From: an uncultured Bacteroides sp. | GTDB lineage: Bacteria; Bacteroidota; Bacteroidia; Bacteroidales; Bacteroidaceae | DNA length: 55,591 bases | Assembly: GCA_900755095.1 (NCBI GenBank) | Contig: CAAEFE010000136.1 | Span: 1 to 55,591, forward strand | Direction of reading: 5' to 3' | Shown here: piece after piece, positions 25,720-33,444 of the stretch | How positions within the stretch are numbered: position 1 is the stretch's first letter | Layout: each line of letters opens with the position of its first letter | Made by a program: the position numbers and the translations under genes | Notes under the pieces: generated by a model | Database searches by the model: none | What the model was told of the DNA's origin: nothing | What the model saw: the letters and a program-made list of their open reading frames with translations, nothing else

Positions 25720-26400
25720 ATGAAAGAAAAAGTATCTGTACCCTTTATGCTGCTGGGCATTCTGTTTAATGTCTGTCTCATTGCAGCCAATCTCCTTGAA
25801 ACAAAAGTAATCCAGGTAGGTAGTCTGACCGTGACAGCCGGATTATTGGTTTTTCCTATTTCTTATATTATTAATGACTGCATCGCCGAAGTTTGGGGAT
25901 TCAAGAAAGCGCGGCTCATCATTTGGAGCGGTTTTGCCATGAACTTCTTCGTGGTTGCTCTTGGGTTGATAGCTGTTGCCATTCCGGCTGCTCCTTTCTG
26001 GGAGGGCGAGGAACATTTCAATTTTGTGTTCGGTATGGCTCCCCGTATTGTGGCTGCCAGTCTGATGGCTTTTCTGGTAGGTTCATTTCTCAATGCGTAT
26101 GTGATGAGTAAGATGAAAGTAGCCAGTCAGGGGCGTAACTTTTCGGCTCGTGCCATCTGGTCGACTGTTGTAGGTGAGACTGCCGATTCATTGATTTTCT
26201 TCCCGGTAGCTTTTGGTGGAGTTATTGCCTGGAAAGAACTGCTTATCATGATGGGGATTCAGATTGTGCTGAAATCCATGTATGAAGTTATTATCCTTCC
26301 GGTGACAATTCGTGTGGTGAAAGCAATCAAGAAGATAGACGGTAGCGATGTGTATGATACCGATATCTCCTATAATGTATTGAAAGTCAAAGATATTTAA
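25720..26400 (+). CDS. Queuosine precursor transporter (VUT/YhhQ family)
   Basis: A 226-residue inner-membrane protein with about six hydrophobic helices, of the YhhQ/DUF165 (vitamin uptake-like, ECF S-component fold) family that imports queuosine precursors (preQ0/preQ1). Landmarks: 'GLLVFPISYIINDCIAEVWGFKKARLIIWSGF', 'SARAIWSTVVGETADSLIFFPVAF' (the conserved ETADS motif) and 'SMYEVIILPVTIRVVKAIKK'. It is 8 nt upstream of queC, so co-transcribed. The preQ1-like leader suggests feedback control by the transported ligand. Confidence 0.92.
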   Translation: MKEKVSVPFMLLGILFNVCLIAANLLETKVIQVGSLTVTAGLLVFPISYIINDCIAEVWGFKKARLIIWSGFAMNFFVVALGLIAVAIPAAPFWEGEEHFNFVFGMAPRIVAASLMAFLVGSFLNAYVMSKMKVASQGRNFSARAIWSTVVGETADSLIFFPVAFGGVIAWKELLIMMGIQIVLKSMYEVIILPVTIRVVKAIKKIDGSDVYDTDISYNVLKVKDI

Positions 26401-26408
26401 GATAGAAT

Positions 26409-27068
26409 ATGAATAGAGAAGCAGCATTGGTTGTGTTTAGTGGTGGACAGGACTCTACTACTTGTTTGTTTTGGGCAAAACGCAACTTTAAGAAAGTATA
26501 TGCCTTGAGTTTTCTTTACGGTCAGAAACATCAGAAAGAAGTGGAGCTTGCACGGGAGATAGCCCGGAAAGCGGAAGTGGAATTTGATGTGATGGATGTT
26601 TCCTTTATCGGACAGTTAGGTCATAATTCATTGACCGATACTACGATGGTGATGGATCAGGAAAAACCTGCAGATAGCGTTCCTAATACCTTTGTTCCGG
26701 GACGTAATCTGTTTTTTCTAAGTATCGCAGCAGTATATGCCCGTGAACGTGGTGTTAATCATTTGGTAACGGGAGTTTCTCAAACAGATTTCAGCGGTTA
26801 TCCCGATTGCCGTGATGCCTTTATCAAATCTCTTAATGTAACTCTCAATCTGGCTATGGATGAACAATTTGTGATTCATACCCCTTTGATGTGGATTGAT
26901 AAGGCAGAAACATGGGCATTGGCCGACGAACTGGGGGTATTGGAACTGATTCGCACCGAGACTTTAACCTGTTATAATGGCGTTCAGGGAGATGGTTGCG
27001 GACATTGCCCGGCTTGTACATTGCGTCGGGAAGGATTGGAAAAGTATTTAAAAAGTAAGAATCAATAA
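26409..27068 (+). CDS. queC: 7-cyano-7-deazaguanine synthase
   Basis: A 219-residue cytoplasmic enzyme that converts 7-carboxy-7-deazaguanine to preQ0 using ATP and ammonia, a step in queuosine tRNA modification. The PP-loop ATP motif '[15 protein letters not shown]' is at residues 8-22. A C-terminal zinc cluster has four cysteines in '[16 protein letters not shown]'. Length is normal. It follows the transporter by 8 nt. queF lies 571 nt further on, across a repeat-rich gap; queD and queE are not in the window. Confidence 0.97.
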   Translation: MNREAALVVFSGGQDSTTCLFWAKRNFKKVYALSFLYGQKHQKEVELAREIARKAEVEFDVMDVSFIGQLGHNSLTDTTMVMDQEKPADSVPNTFVPGRNLFFLSIAAVYARERGVNHLVTGVSQTDFSGYPDCRDAFIKSLNVTLNLAMDEQFVIHTPLMWIDKAETWALADELGVLELIRTETLTCYNGVQGDGCGHCPACTLRREGLEKYLKSKNQ

Positions 27069-27087
27069 TATCTCTACATAGAGATTA

Positions 27088-27102
27088 AAATGCGTTTTTT
27101 TG
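27088..27102 (+). repeat. 15-bp direct repeat, left copy
   Basis: AAATGCGTTTTTTTG, repeated exactly at 27603-27617 (see that entry). Together they bracket the repeat-rich queC-queF gap. Confidence 0.7.
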
Positions 27103-27225
27103 CTGTCATCTGTCACATTGTTGTAGATAAATGTTTGATTATAAGATTTCTAGTTTGTGACAGCAAGTAGTGACAGCAGCTAAATTTGACATTTTGCCGT
27201 CACATCTATTGTCACCGGTAAGTTC
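27100..27225. repeat. Cluster of TGTCAC/GTGACA dyad motifs
   Basis: Within about 125 nt downstream of queC there are repeated, mutually inverted copies of TGTCAC or GTGACAGC: GCTGTCATCTGTCAC near 27102, GTGACAGCAAGTAGTGACAG near 27157, and CGTCAC / TGTCACC near 27200. The function is unknown; this could be a protein-binding cluster or the remnant of a mobile-element repeat. Confidence 0.5.
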
Positions 27226-27273
27226 TAATTAATAAATGATAGTAGTTTCTGTCCGGAATGTATTGGCTTAGAT

Positions 27274-27449
27274 TAGTTTCAACAGCTTGAAACTGTTGTT
27301 TCATCAGTGAGAAACTAAAGTTTCAACGGTAGGAAACTAAAGTTTCTAACGCTTGAAACTATAAGTTCCAAGACTTGAAACAGTTTGTTCCAAGTAATGA
27401 AACACTTTGTTTCAAGGCGGGAAACACATTGTTTCAGGCAATGAAACAC
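27274..27449. repeat. Eight-unit 22-bp tandem array with GTTTC-N8-GAAAC dyads
   Basis: Eight consecutive 22-bp units, each with a left arm GTTTC (GTTCC in units 5 and 6), an eight-base variable centre and a right arm GAAAC. The centres differ (for example AACAGCTT, ATCAGTGA, AACGGTAG). The period is close to two helical turns. It lies between queC and queF and contains no ORF. A ninth partial unit (GTAAC) follows. Confidence 0.9.
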
Positions 27450-27602
27450 ACCGTAACAAGTAAGATGAGGAGAAAGCAAACGTAGGATAAGAGTTGATGG
27501 TGATAGGTGATAGATGCGGTGATAGGTTGTGAAATGAATCCTTCACCACTAAAACCTCGATGAATAAGGCGTTTGAGGCAGGACGGTGATAGGTGAAAGA
27601 AG

Positions 27603-27617
27603 AAATGCGTTTTTTTG
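27603..27617 (+). repeat. 15-bp direct repeat, right copy
   Basis: AAATGCGTTTTTTTG, identical to 27088-27102. The two copies lie 515 nt apart and bracket the TGTCAC cluster, the 22-bp array, and several copies of GGTGATAGGTGA between 27490 and 27600. The 27069-27639 gap shows no other coding potential. Confidence 0.7.
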
Positions 27618-27639
27618 TTTAGAGTAGAGGTTGTAGTTA

Positions 27640-28104
27640 ATGAGTGCAATGACAGAATTAAAAGACCAACTTTCCTTATTAGGAAGAAAAACCGAGTATA
27701 AACAAGATTATGCTCCTGAAGTACTGGAAGCCTTTGATAATAAGCATCCTGAAAATGATTACTGGGTACGTTTCAACTGCCCGGAGTTCACAAGTCTGTG
27801 TCCTATTACCGGACAGCCGGACTTTGCCGAAATACGTATCAGCTACATTCCTGATATAAAAATGGTAGAAAGTAAGAGTTTGAAACTCTATCTTTTCAGT
27901 TTCCGCAGTCATGGAGCCTTTCATGAAGATTGTGTGAATATCATAATGAAAGATCTTATCCGATTGATGAGTCCCAAATACATAGAAGTAACGGGAATAT
28001 TTACTCCTCGTGGTGGTATTTCCATTTATCCGTATGCCAATTATGGTCGTCCGGGAACAAAGTTCGAACAGATGGCAGAACATCGTTTGATGAATCGGGA
28101 ATAA
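27640..28104 (+). CDS. queF: preQ1 synthase (7-cyano-7-deazaguanine reductase)
   Basis: 154 residues, the short unimodular QueF type, which reduces the nitrile preQ0 to preQ1 with NADPH. It contains the nucleophilic Cys in '[17 protein letters not shown]', the QueF substrate motif '[16 protein letters not shown]' and the 'HEDCVN' segment. The start may be this ATG (MSAMTEL) or the one at 27649 (MTELKDQ). It belongs to the same pathway as queC but is separated from it by the repeat-rich gap, so it probably has its own promoter. Confidence 0.96.
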   Translation: MSAMTELKDQLSLLGRKTEYKQDYAPEVLEAFDNKHPENDYWVRFNCPEFTSLCPITGQPDFAEIRISYIPDIKMVESKSLKLYLFSFRSHGAFHEDCVNIIMKDLIRLMSPKYIEVTGIFTPRGGISIYPYANYGRPGTKFEQMAEHRLMNRE

Positions 28105-28141
28105 TATAAATAAAAGAATTCACTAGCTAAAAAGATCGAAT

Positions 28142-28774
28142 ATGACTCATCATGTGCCTGCTGAATTACAAAACTATGTTCGGCAAAGTATTATTCCTCA
28201 ATACGCTAACTTTGATAAAGCACATCAAATTGACCATGTAGAAAAGGTAATTGAGGAAAGTCTGAAATTAGCGACGCATTATGAAGTCGATTATTCGATG
28301 GTTTATGTCATCGCTGCTTATCATGACCTGGGGTTGTATGAAGGACGTGAATTTCATCATATAACCTCCGGCAAAGTGTTGCTAGCCGACGAAACTTTGC
28401 GGCGTTGGTTTACGGATGAGCAGCTGTTGCAGATGAAAGAGGCGATAGAAGATCATCGGGCTTCCAATAAACAGGCTCCCAGAACAATCTATGGAATGAT
28501 TGTTGCCGAGGCTGACCGAATTATTGATCCCGAAGTCACTTTACGCCGTACCGTACAATACGGGCTGTCTCATTATCCGGAGATGGATAAAGAAGAGCAA
28601 TATGCCCGTTTTCGGAAACATCTAACTGAAAAATATGCAGAAGGAGGGTATCTGAAGTTATGGATACCCCAATCGGATAATGCCGGACGGTTGGCAGAAC
28701 TTCGGAATTTGATTACTAATGAGGGGGAACTGATTAAGGTATTTGATAAGTTATATTCTGATGAATTAGGATAG
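28142..28774 (+). CDS. HD-domain phosphohydrolase
   Basis: A 210-residue cytoplasmic protein with the HD metal signature: 'AHQIDHVEKVIEESLKLA' (first His), 'VIAAYHDLGL' (HD pair) and a later 'VAEADRIID' Asp. HD proteins of this small type hydrolyse nucleotides or phosphomonoesters; the exact substrate is unknown. It follows queF by 37 nt and may be co-transcribed. Confidence 0.85.
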   Translation: MTHHVPAELQNYVRQSIIPQYANFDKAHQIDHVEKVIEESLKLATHYEVDYSMVYVIAAYHDLGLYEGREFHHITSGKVLLADETLRRWFTDEQLLQMKEAIEDHRASNKQAPRTIYGMIVAEADRIIDPEVTLRRTVQYGLSHYPEMDKEEQYARFRKHLTEKYAEGGYLKLWIPQSDNAGRLAELRNLITNEGELIKVFDKLYSDELG

Positions 28775-28804
28775 ACTATCCTGATAATTTTATACTTCTA
28801 TAAT

Positions 28805-29416
28805 TTACCGGATTGTGGCTACTTTATCTAATATAAATTGCTTCATATCGTCCCATTGAATATTAGAAAACATTTTGGGCATGAGTTCGTCTTCTGCATC
28901 TTCAAAATAGGATAGGCTCATCAGTCCACGAAAGACAGAATTCTCCGGATATTTCTCGGCGTAAAACTTCAATATGTCATCTAAAGTGTAATGTTGTAAT
29001 AGGAAATACATATCTATGAAATCTTTTTTTGTTCCTCTACCTTCTATCGCGTTAATTTTCATTGCGGCAATATCTTTGGGAGAAGCTAAACGCAATCCGT
29101 CTTTTTTAATAACAGAATCTATCCATGGATATTTGTAATTAACAAAATCAACTTTGATACCATTGACAGAATAGATTTTTATGTTGGTTGTTTCTTTATA
29201 AACAGATATCGGACCAATAGAGCGTAATATATCTCTAATTGCTATACTATCCTCTTCTATATCCCCAAAGAAATTCAGATCTATCGACATACGATGTCCA
29301 TATTGAAGTGCAAGGGCTGTGCCTCCAACTAATCTTGCCTTTGCTAAAAATAATTCCGGAGTTAGCTTTTTTAGCAATTCCAGAGTGTGGGGTTCGATAG
29401 TCTTGTATGATAACAT
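28805..29416 (-). CDS. AbiEii/AbiGii-type nucleotidyltransferase (toxin-like)
   Basis: The frame is open from 29449, but the likely start is the ATG at 29414-29416 (MLSYKTIEPHTLELL), giving 203 residues. The N-terminus has the nucleotidyltransferase motif 'GGTALALQYGHRMSIDLNFFGD', where the second catalytic acid of the usual D-h-D is Asn. 'IKVDFVNYKYPW' and 'SPKDIAAMKINAIEGRGTKKDFIDMYFLL' are typical of the AbiEii family. It overlaps the upstream DUF6922 gene by 46 nt, the usual partnership, suggesting a toxin-antitoxin or abortive-infection-like pair. Confidence 0.85.
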   Translation of the reverse strand: MLSYKTIEPHTLELLKKLTPELFLAKARLVGGTALALQYGHRMSIDLNFFGDIEEDSIAIRDILRSIGPISVYKETTNIKIYSVNGIKVDFVNYKYPWIDSVIKKDGLRLASPKDIAAMKINAIEGRGTKKDFIDMYFLLQHYTLDDILKFYAEKYPENSVFRGLMSLSYFEDAEDELMPKMFSNIQWDDMKQFILDKVATIR

Positions 29417-29676
29417 CGATATTCTTCTTTTGAGGTGTTTGATATACAACAGACGTATGCTAGAGCTTTTGGGTCTAATGTACGTAATGATTTACATATT
29501 GATACAATTCTATCTAATCCGTAATAAGAACATATTAAATGCCAATCTTTTAAAGTGCCATATTCTAAAACACGTTGGATAATTTGTGCTGGGCAAGTAT
29601 CCATATCTGCTTTGGATATATCTATATCCCAAAACAAATGGGGAGATAATTTTGATATATATTCTTTTTGTTCCAT
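29371..29676 (-). CDS. DUF6922 protein, putative antitoxin partner
   Basis: About 101 residues from the preferred ATG at 29674-29676 (MEQKEYISKLSPHLFWDID); an upstream ATG at 29685 would add three. The 'LSPHLFWDIDISKADMDTCPAQIIQRVLEYGTLKDW' segment is the hallmark of DUF6922-type proteins that precede AbiEii-like nucleotidyltransferases in Bacteroidales. The gene overlaps the nucleotidyltransferase and should be translationally coupled. A repressing or antitoxin role is inferred from position. Confidence 0.75.
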   Translation of the reverse strand: MEQKEYISKLSPHLFWDIDISKADMDTCPAQIIQRVLEYGTLKDWHLICSYYGLDRIVSICKSLRTLDPKALAYVCCISNTSKEEYRCYHTRLSNPTLWNC

Positions 29677-29774
29677 GAATTGCAACTATAAGATTTTCTC
29701 TTTTTTACAAAGAAACTATTTTATTTCAGATTAGCCAAACAGGCAACTCCTTTTAACATCCTATTGGGAATACT

Positions 29775-30248
29775 TTATTCATGATGATACGGCCCTCCAT
29801 TCAATATAGTCATCGCCCGATAAATCTGCTCAACGAATATCAGCCGGATCATCTGATGTGAGAAAGTCATCTTCGACATTGAAATCTTTTCGTGTGCCGC
29901 TTGATAAACCTTTTCTGAAAAGCCATAAGGCCCTCCGATAACGAATACCAGTCGTTTGTTGACCGTGTTCATTTTTCGCTTCATATATTCGGCAAACTCC
30001 AGAGAACGCATTTCTTTTCCGTGCTCATCGAGCAATACCACCACGTCGCCCGGTTGGAGAGCTTTCAATATCAGTTCCCCTTCCTTTTCTTTCTGCACTT
30101 CCATTGAAAGACTCTTCGTGTTTTTCAATTCAGGAATCACTTCCATGTCAAAAGTGATAGACCGTTTAGTGCGCTGGATATAGTCGTTGATAGCAGTTAT
30201 ATAGTGTTGTTCTACGGTTCGTCCTACGACGAGCAAGGTTGTTTTCAT
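29775..30248 (-). CDS. rlmH: 23S rRNA (pseudouridine1915-N3)-methyltransferase
   Basis: 157 residues from the ATG at 30246-30248 (MKTTLLVVGRTVEQHY); the longer frame to 30275 adds a non-homologous stretch. RlmH is a SPOUT methyltransferase that methylates pseudouridine 1915 in helix 69 of 23S rRNA. Landmarks: 'LLDEHGKEMRSLEFAEYM', the SAM-binding knot 'VFVIGGPYGFSEKVYQAA' and the C-terminal 'GGPYHHE'. Length and both ends fit the family exactly. Confidence 0.97.
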   Translation of the reverse strand: MKTTLLVVGRTVEQHYITAINDYIQRTKRSITFDMEVIPELKNTKSLSMEVQKEKEGELILKALQPGDVVVLLDEHGKEMRSLEFAEYMKRKMNTVNKRLVFVIGGPYGFSEKVYQAAHEKISMSKMTFSHQMIRLIFVEQIYRAMTILNGGPYHHE

Positions 30249-30312
30249 ACGTCTACAATTCTGATTATTGCACAAAAATAGGCATTTTTTATGTTATTCT
30301 GCAATTAATGCT

Positions 30313-30320
30313 TACCTTTG
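30313..30320 (+). promoter_or_regulatory. -7 box for the DUF4783-nadC operon
   Basis: TACCTTTG fits TAnnTTTG, 55 nt before the ATG at 30376, in the divergent region with rlmH. Confidence 0.5.
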
Positions 30321-30375
30321 CCTATCATTAGTTGAAAGTTTAAGCCTTTAAACTTCAACTTAAAAGCTTGTAATT

Positions 30376-30768
30376 ATGAAAAAACGAGTGCTCGTAGGAA
30401 TGACCGCATTGCTTCTTTCCCTCTCGTTGCTAATGGCGCAAGAGATACCGGCAGGAGTGATTACGGCATTTAAAAGAGGAAGCTCGCAAGAGCTAAGTAA
30501 GTATATGGGGGACAAGGTAAACCTGGTGCTCCAAGGTCGCTCGACAAACGTTGACAAACAGAAAGCAACAGCTGCGATGCAGGAATTCTTTACGAAGAAT
30601 AAAGTCAGCGGATTTAATGTGAACCATCAGGGAAAACGGGACGAATCGAGTTTCGTTATCGGTACGTTGGCTACTACTAATGGGAACTTTCGTGTGAACT
30701 GCTTCCTGAAGAAAGTGCAGAATCAATATTTAATACATCAAATAAGAATTGACAAGATCAATGAATAA
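30376..30768 (+). CDS. DUF4783 domain-containing secreted protein
   Basis: A 130-residue exported protein with a signal peptide ending 'SLSLLMAQ'. The mature part 'IPAGVITAFKRGSSQELSKYMGDKVNLVLQG...FFTKNKVSGFNVNHQG' matches the NTF2-like DUF4783 family, which in Bacteroidales is usually found directly upstream of nadC. The last 8 nt overlap the nadC start, so the two are translationally coupled. Function is unknown. Confidence 0.85.
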   Translation: MKKRVLVGMTALLLSLSLLMAQEIPAGVITAFKRGSSQELSKYMGDKVNLVLQGRSTNVDKQKATAAMQEFFTKNKVSGFNVNHQGKRDESSFVIGTLATTNGNFRVNCFLKKVQNQYLIHQIRIDKINE

Positions 30769-31609
30769 GGAAAAAGAACTGATCGACAAGTTGATCGATC
30801 TTGCTTTTGCAGAAGATATAGGTGATGGCGATCATACCACCCTTTCATGTATTCCCGCTACGGCAATGGGAAAATCAAAATTGCTTATCAAAGAAGCCGG
30901 TGTGTTGGCTGGCATCGAAGTAGCTAAAGAAATCTTCAACCGTTTTGATCCTACCATGAAAGTGGAAGTGTTTATTAATGACGGAACAGAAGTGAAACCG
31001 GGTGATGTAGCAATGGTAGTGGAAGGAAAAGTGCAATCTTTACTTCAAACCGAACGCCTGATGTTGAACGTGATGCAGCGTATGAGCGGTATTGCAACAA
31101 TGACGCGTAAATATGCAAAGGTATTGGAAGGAACAAATACCCGTGTGCTTGATACCCGCAAAACAACTCCCGGTATGCGTATCCTCGAAAAAATGGCAGT
31201 GAAAATCGGTGGCGGAGTAAACCATCGTATTGGTCTGTTCGACATGATTCTTCTGAAAGACAATCATGTGGACTTTGCCGGAGGTATCGACAAAGCAATC
31301 ACTCGTGCCAAAGAATATTGCAAGGAAAAAGGTAAAGACCTGAAAATAGAAATAGAAGTCCGCAGCTTCGACGAACTGCAGCAAGTTCTTGATCTCGGCG
31401 GAGTAGACCGTATCATGTTTGATAACTTCACTCCCGAAATGACAAAGAAAGCAGTAGAGATGGTAGCAGGCAAATACGAAACCGAATCTTCGGGTGGTAT
31501 CACCTTTGATACTCTTCGTGAGTATGCCGAATGTGGCGTAGACTTCATCTCTGTAGGAGCTTTGACTCATTCAGTGAAAGGACTGGACATGAGTTTCAAA
31601 GCATGCTGA
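30761..31609 (+). CDS. nadC: Nicotinate-nucleotide pyrophosphorylase (carboxylating)
   Basis: 282 residues from the ATG at 30761 (MNKEKELIDKLIDLA); the longer frame from 30749 is not needed. It converts quinolinate and PRPP to nicotinate mononucleotide in de novo NAD synthesis. Landmarks: 'EDIGDGDHTTLSCIP', 'LLQTERLMLNVMQRMSGIATMTR', 'LDTRKTTPGMRILEKMAVKIGGG'-type PRPP/quinolinate motif, 'LLKDNHVDFAGG' and 'IMFDNFTPE'. The start overlaps DUF4783 by 8 nt (ATGAATAA). A large hairpin terminator follows. Confidence 0.97.
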   Translation: MNKEKELIDKLIDLAFAEDIGDGDHTTLSCIPATAMGKSKLLIKEAGVLAGIEVAKEIFNRFDPTMKVEVFINDGTEVKPGDVAMVVEGKVQSLLQTERLMLNVMQRMSGIATMTRKYAKVLEGTNTRVLDTRKTTPGMRILEKMAVKIGGGVNHRIGLFDMILLKDNHVDFAGGIDKAITRAKEYCKEKGKDLKIEIEVRSFDELQQVLDLGGVDRIMFDNFTPEMTKKAVEMVAGKYETESSGGITFDTLREYAECGVDFISVGALTHSVKGLDMSFKAC

Positions 31610-31635
31610 TAGTATAATAAGCGGTGAACTGTAAG

Positions 31636-31727
31636 CGGTGAACGATAAACAGTAAACGGTGGATATTTTGTAGCATGATTATGCGCAGCTTTGTTCATCA
31701 TTTACCGTTTATCGTTCACCGTTTTTT
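31636..31727. terminator. Long inverted repeat/terminator after nadC
   Basis: CGGTGAACGATAAAC-A-GTAAA (31636-31656) pairs with TTTAC-C-GTTTATCGTTCACCG (31701-31721), followed by TTTTTT. Nearby partial copies of GCGGTGAAC suggest a dispersed repeat family. Confidence 0.7.
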
Positions 31728-31848
31728 CTTTCCCGTTTATTATTTCTATCCTTTAACTTCTTTTAGCAATATTCCTTGCAGCATTCCTCAAACTCTCGCG
31801 TCTAATGAGCAAACGACGCAGACATACGTTCGATTTTAAAAAAAGTAA

Positions 31849-32406
31849 TTGACTTTGGAAAACGAGATAGAACTTATAAAGGGCTGTCGGGCAGGAAAGG
31901 ATTCAGCCCGAAAGGAACTTTACACTCTCTATTCCAAGCAGATGCTGGCGGTATGTTTCCGCTATACGGGCGATATGGATGCGGCGCACGATGTACTGCA
32001 TGACGGTTTCATCAAGATTTTTACCAACTTTTCGTTCCGGGGTGAGTCTTCACTTTGTACATGGATTACCCGGGTGATGGTTACTCAATCACTCGATTTC
32101 CTGCGACGGGAGAAGCGAGTCAGCCAGTTGGTAGTGCATGAAGAGCAGCTTCCCGATATACCGGATATATCGGATTCGGGAGGAGGGGCTGGAATTTCCG
32201 AAGAGCAGTTGATGGCTTTTATTGCCGAATTGCCGGATGGTTGCCGAACCGTTTTCAACCTTTATGTGTTTGAAGAGAAATCGCACAAGGAGATAGCCAA
32301 GATGCTTCATATTAAAGAGCATTCATCTACTTCGCAGCTGCACCGGGCCAAATATTTGTTAGCAAAAAGAATTAAAGAGTATAGAAATCATGAAGAAAGA
32401 AAATGA
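31849..32406 (+). CDS. RNA polymerase sigma factor, ECF subfamily (TTG start)
   Basis: A 185-residue ECF sigma. The best start is TTG at 31849 (the next in-frame ATG is well inside region 2). Region 2: 'AVCFRYTGDMDAAHDVLHDGFIKIFTNF' and 'TWITRVMVTQSLDFLRREK'. Region 4: 'LPDGCRTVFNLYVFEEKSHKEIAKMLHIKEHSSTSQLHRAKYLL'. It overlaps the next gene by 17 nt. That gene has a membrane-anchored anti-sigma-like N-terminus, so the two form a regulatory pair. Confidence 0.92.
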   Translation: MTLENEIELIKGCRAGKDSARKELYTLYSKQMLAVCFRYTGDMDAAHDVLHDGFIKIFTNFSFRGESSLCTWITRVMVTQSLDFLRREKRVSQLVVHEEQLPDIPDISDSGGGAGISEEQLMAFIAELPDGCRTVFNLYVFEEKSHKEIAKMLHIKEHSSTSQLHRAKYLLAKRIKEYRNHEERK

Positions 32407-33439
32407 TGAAATAACCGATCTGTTTCGCACGCGTCTCGCTGATGCCGGGATGAGTGTACGGGATGGCTTTTGGGAAGAGCTCTCGCAGGAAATTCCTGTG
32501 GCTTGCCAGCATCGTCGTCGGATTCTGCTCTTCCGTGTAGCGGCTGCGGCATCTGTATTGCTTGTTTTGGCAGCCTCGTCGGCTACTTTCTTGTATTTCT
32601 CTCCAAAGGAGGAAATGGAAGAAGCATTTACAAAGATAGCCGTGACGAATGGAGGACAGATGGATGGAGATGGAATACGCGTCAATCAGTTGCCGTTGCC
32701 GGTAGAACCGGTGTTGCCGAAACCGGCTCCGAAATCTTACGGTATGCTGTCGCAATATACGGAGGAAGAAGATTCTCTTTCAATCACTTTCTCTATGTCG
32801 TTTTCTTTTTCTTCCACTACTTCTACGGGAAATGGCAACCGATATGGTAATCAGGGGCATAATGGTTATTGGCAGGCAACAAACGGTAATACAGGATCAT
32901 CTGTCGCTTCGGAAGAACAGTCGAATGTCGATATGTCTCAACCCAAAGCAGTGAAAAAGCATCGCTGGGCGATGAAAGTTCAAGTGGGTACAGCACTTCC
33001 GGCAGATAACGGTACTTATAAAATGCCGGTTTCCGCAGGGGTGACGGTAGAGCGTAAGTTGAACGATTTTCTTGGCATAGAAACCGGATTGCTCTATTCG
33101 AACCTCCGTTCTGCAGGGCAGCACTTGCACTATCTGGGAATCCCCGTTAAAGTGAACGTGACGTTGGTAGATACGAAAAAAATCGACCTTTACGCTACTG
33201 TAGGAGGAATAGCCGATAAATGTATTGCCGGTGCACCGGACAACAGTTTTAAAGAAGAACCTATCCAGCTGGCAGTGACTGCCGGTATTGGAATCAACTA
33301 TAAGATTAATGACCGACTTGCTGTTTTTGCCGAACCCGGAGTTTCGCATCATTTTAAGACAGATTCGAAATTGGCTACGGTACGAACAAAACGGCCGACT
33401 AATTTTAATTTACTTTGCGGACTCCGCATGACGTATTAA
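32390..33439 (+). CDS. Anti-sigma-like N-terminus with C-terminal outer-membrane-type beta-barrel domain
   Basis: A 349-residue protein with an unusual build. Residues 1-43 are a cytoplasmic-looking helical segment ('DEITDLFRTRLADAGMSVRDGFWEELSQEI') like that of anti-sigma factors. A single membrane helix lies at about 44-66 ('LLFRVAAAASVLLVLAASSATFLYF'), then a low-complexity Ser/Gly/Asn linker (about 120-180), then a beta-strand-rich domain ('AMKVQVGTALPADNGTYKMPVSAGVTVERKL...', ending 'LLCGLRMTY') resembling outer membrane beta-barrel (OmpA N-terminus/PF13568) proteins. It overlaps the ECF sigma by 17 nt. It probably inhibits that sigma and senses envelope state; this is inference. Confidence 0.8.
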   Translation: MKKENDEITDLFRTRLADAGMSVRDGFWEELSQEIPVACQHRRRILLFRVAAAASVLLVLAASSATFLYFSPKEEMEEAFTKIAVTNGGQMDGDGIRVNQLPLPVEPVLPKPAPKSYGMLSQYTEEEDSLSITFSMSFSFSSTTSTGNGNRYGNQGHNGYWQATNGNTGSSVASEEQSNVDMSQPKAVKKHRWAMKVQVGTALPADNGTYKMPVSAGVTVERKLNDFLGIETGLLYSNLRSAGQHLHYLGIPVKVNVTLVDTKKIDLYATVGGIADKCIAGAPDNSFKEEPIQLAVTAGIGINYKINDRLAVFAEPGVSHHFKTDSKLATVRTKRPTNFNLLCGLRMTY

Positions 33440-33444
33440 TCCTT

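Noticed and set aside
27274..27449. The 22-bp array as a CRISPR array
   Set aside because: The period is only 22 bp, the conserved arms are 5 bp, the variable centres are 8 bp, and no cas genes are near. This does not fit repeat-spacer architecture.
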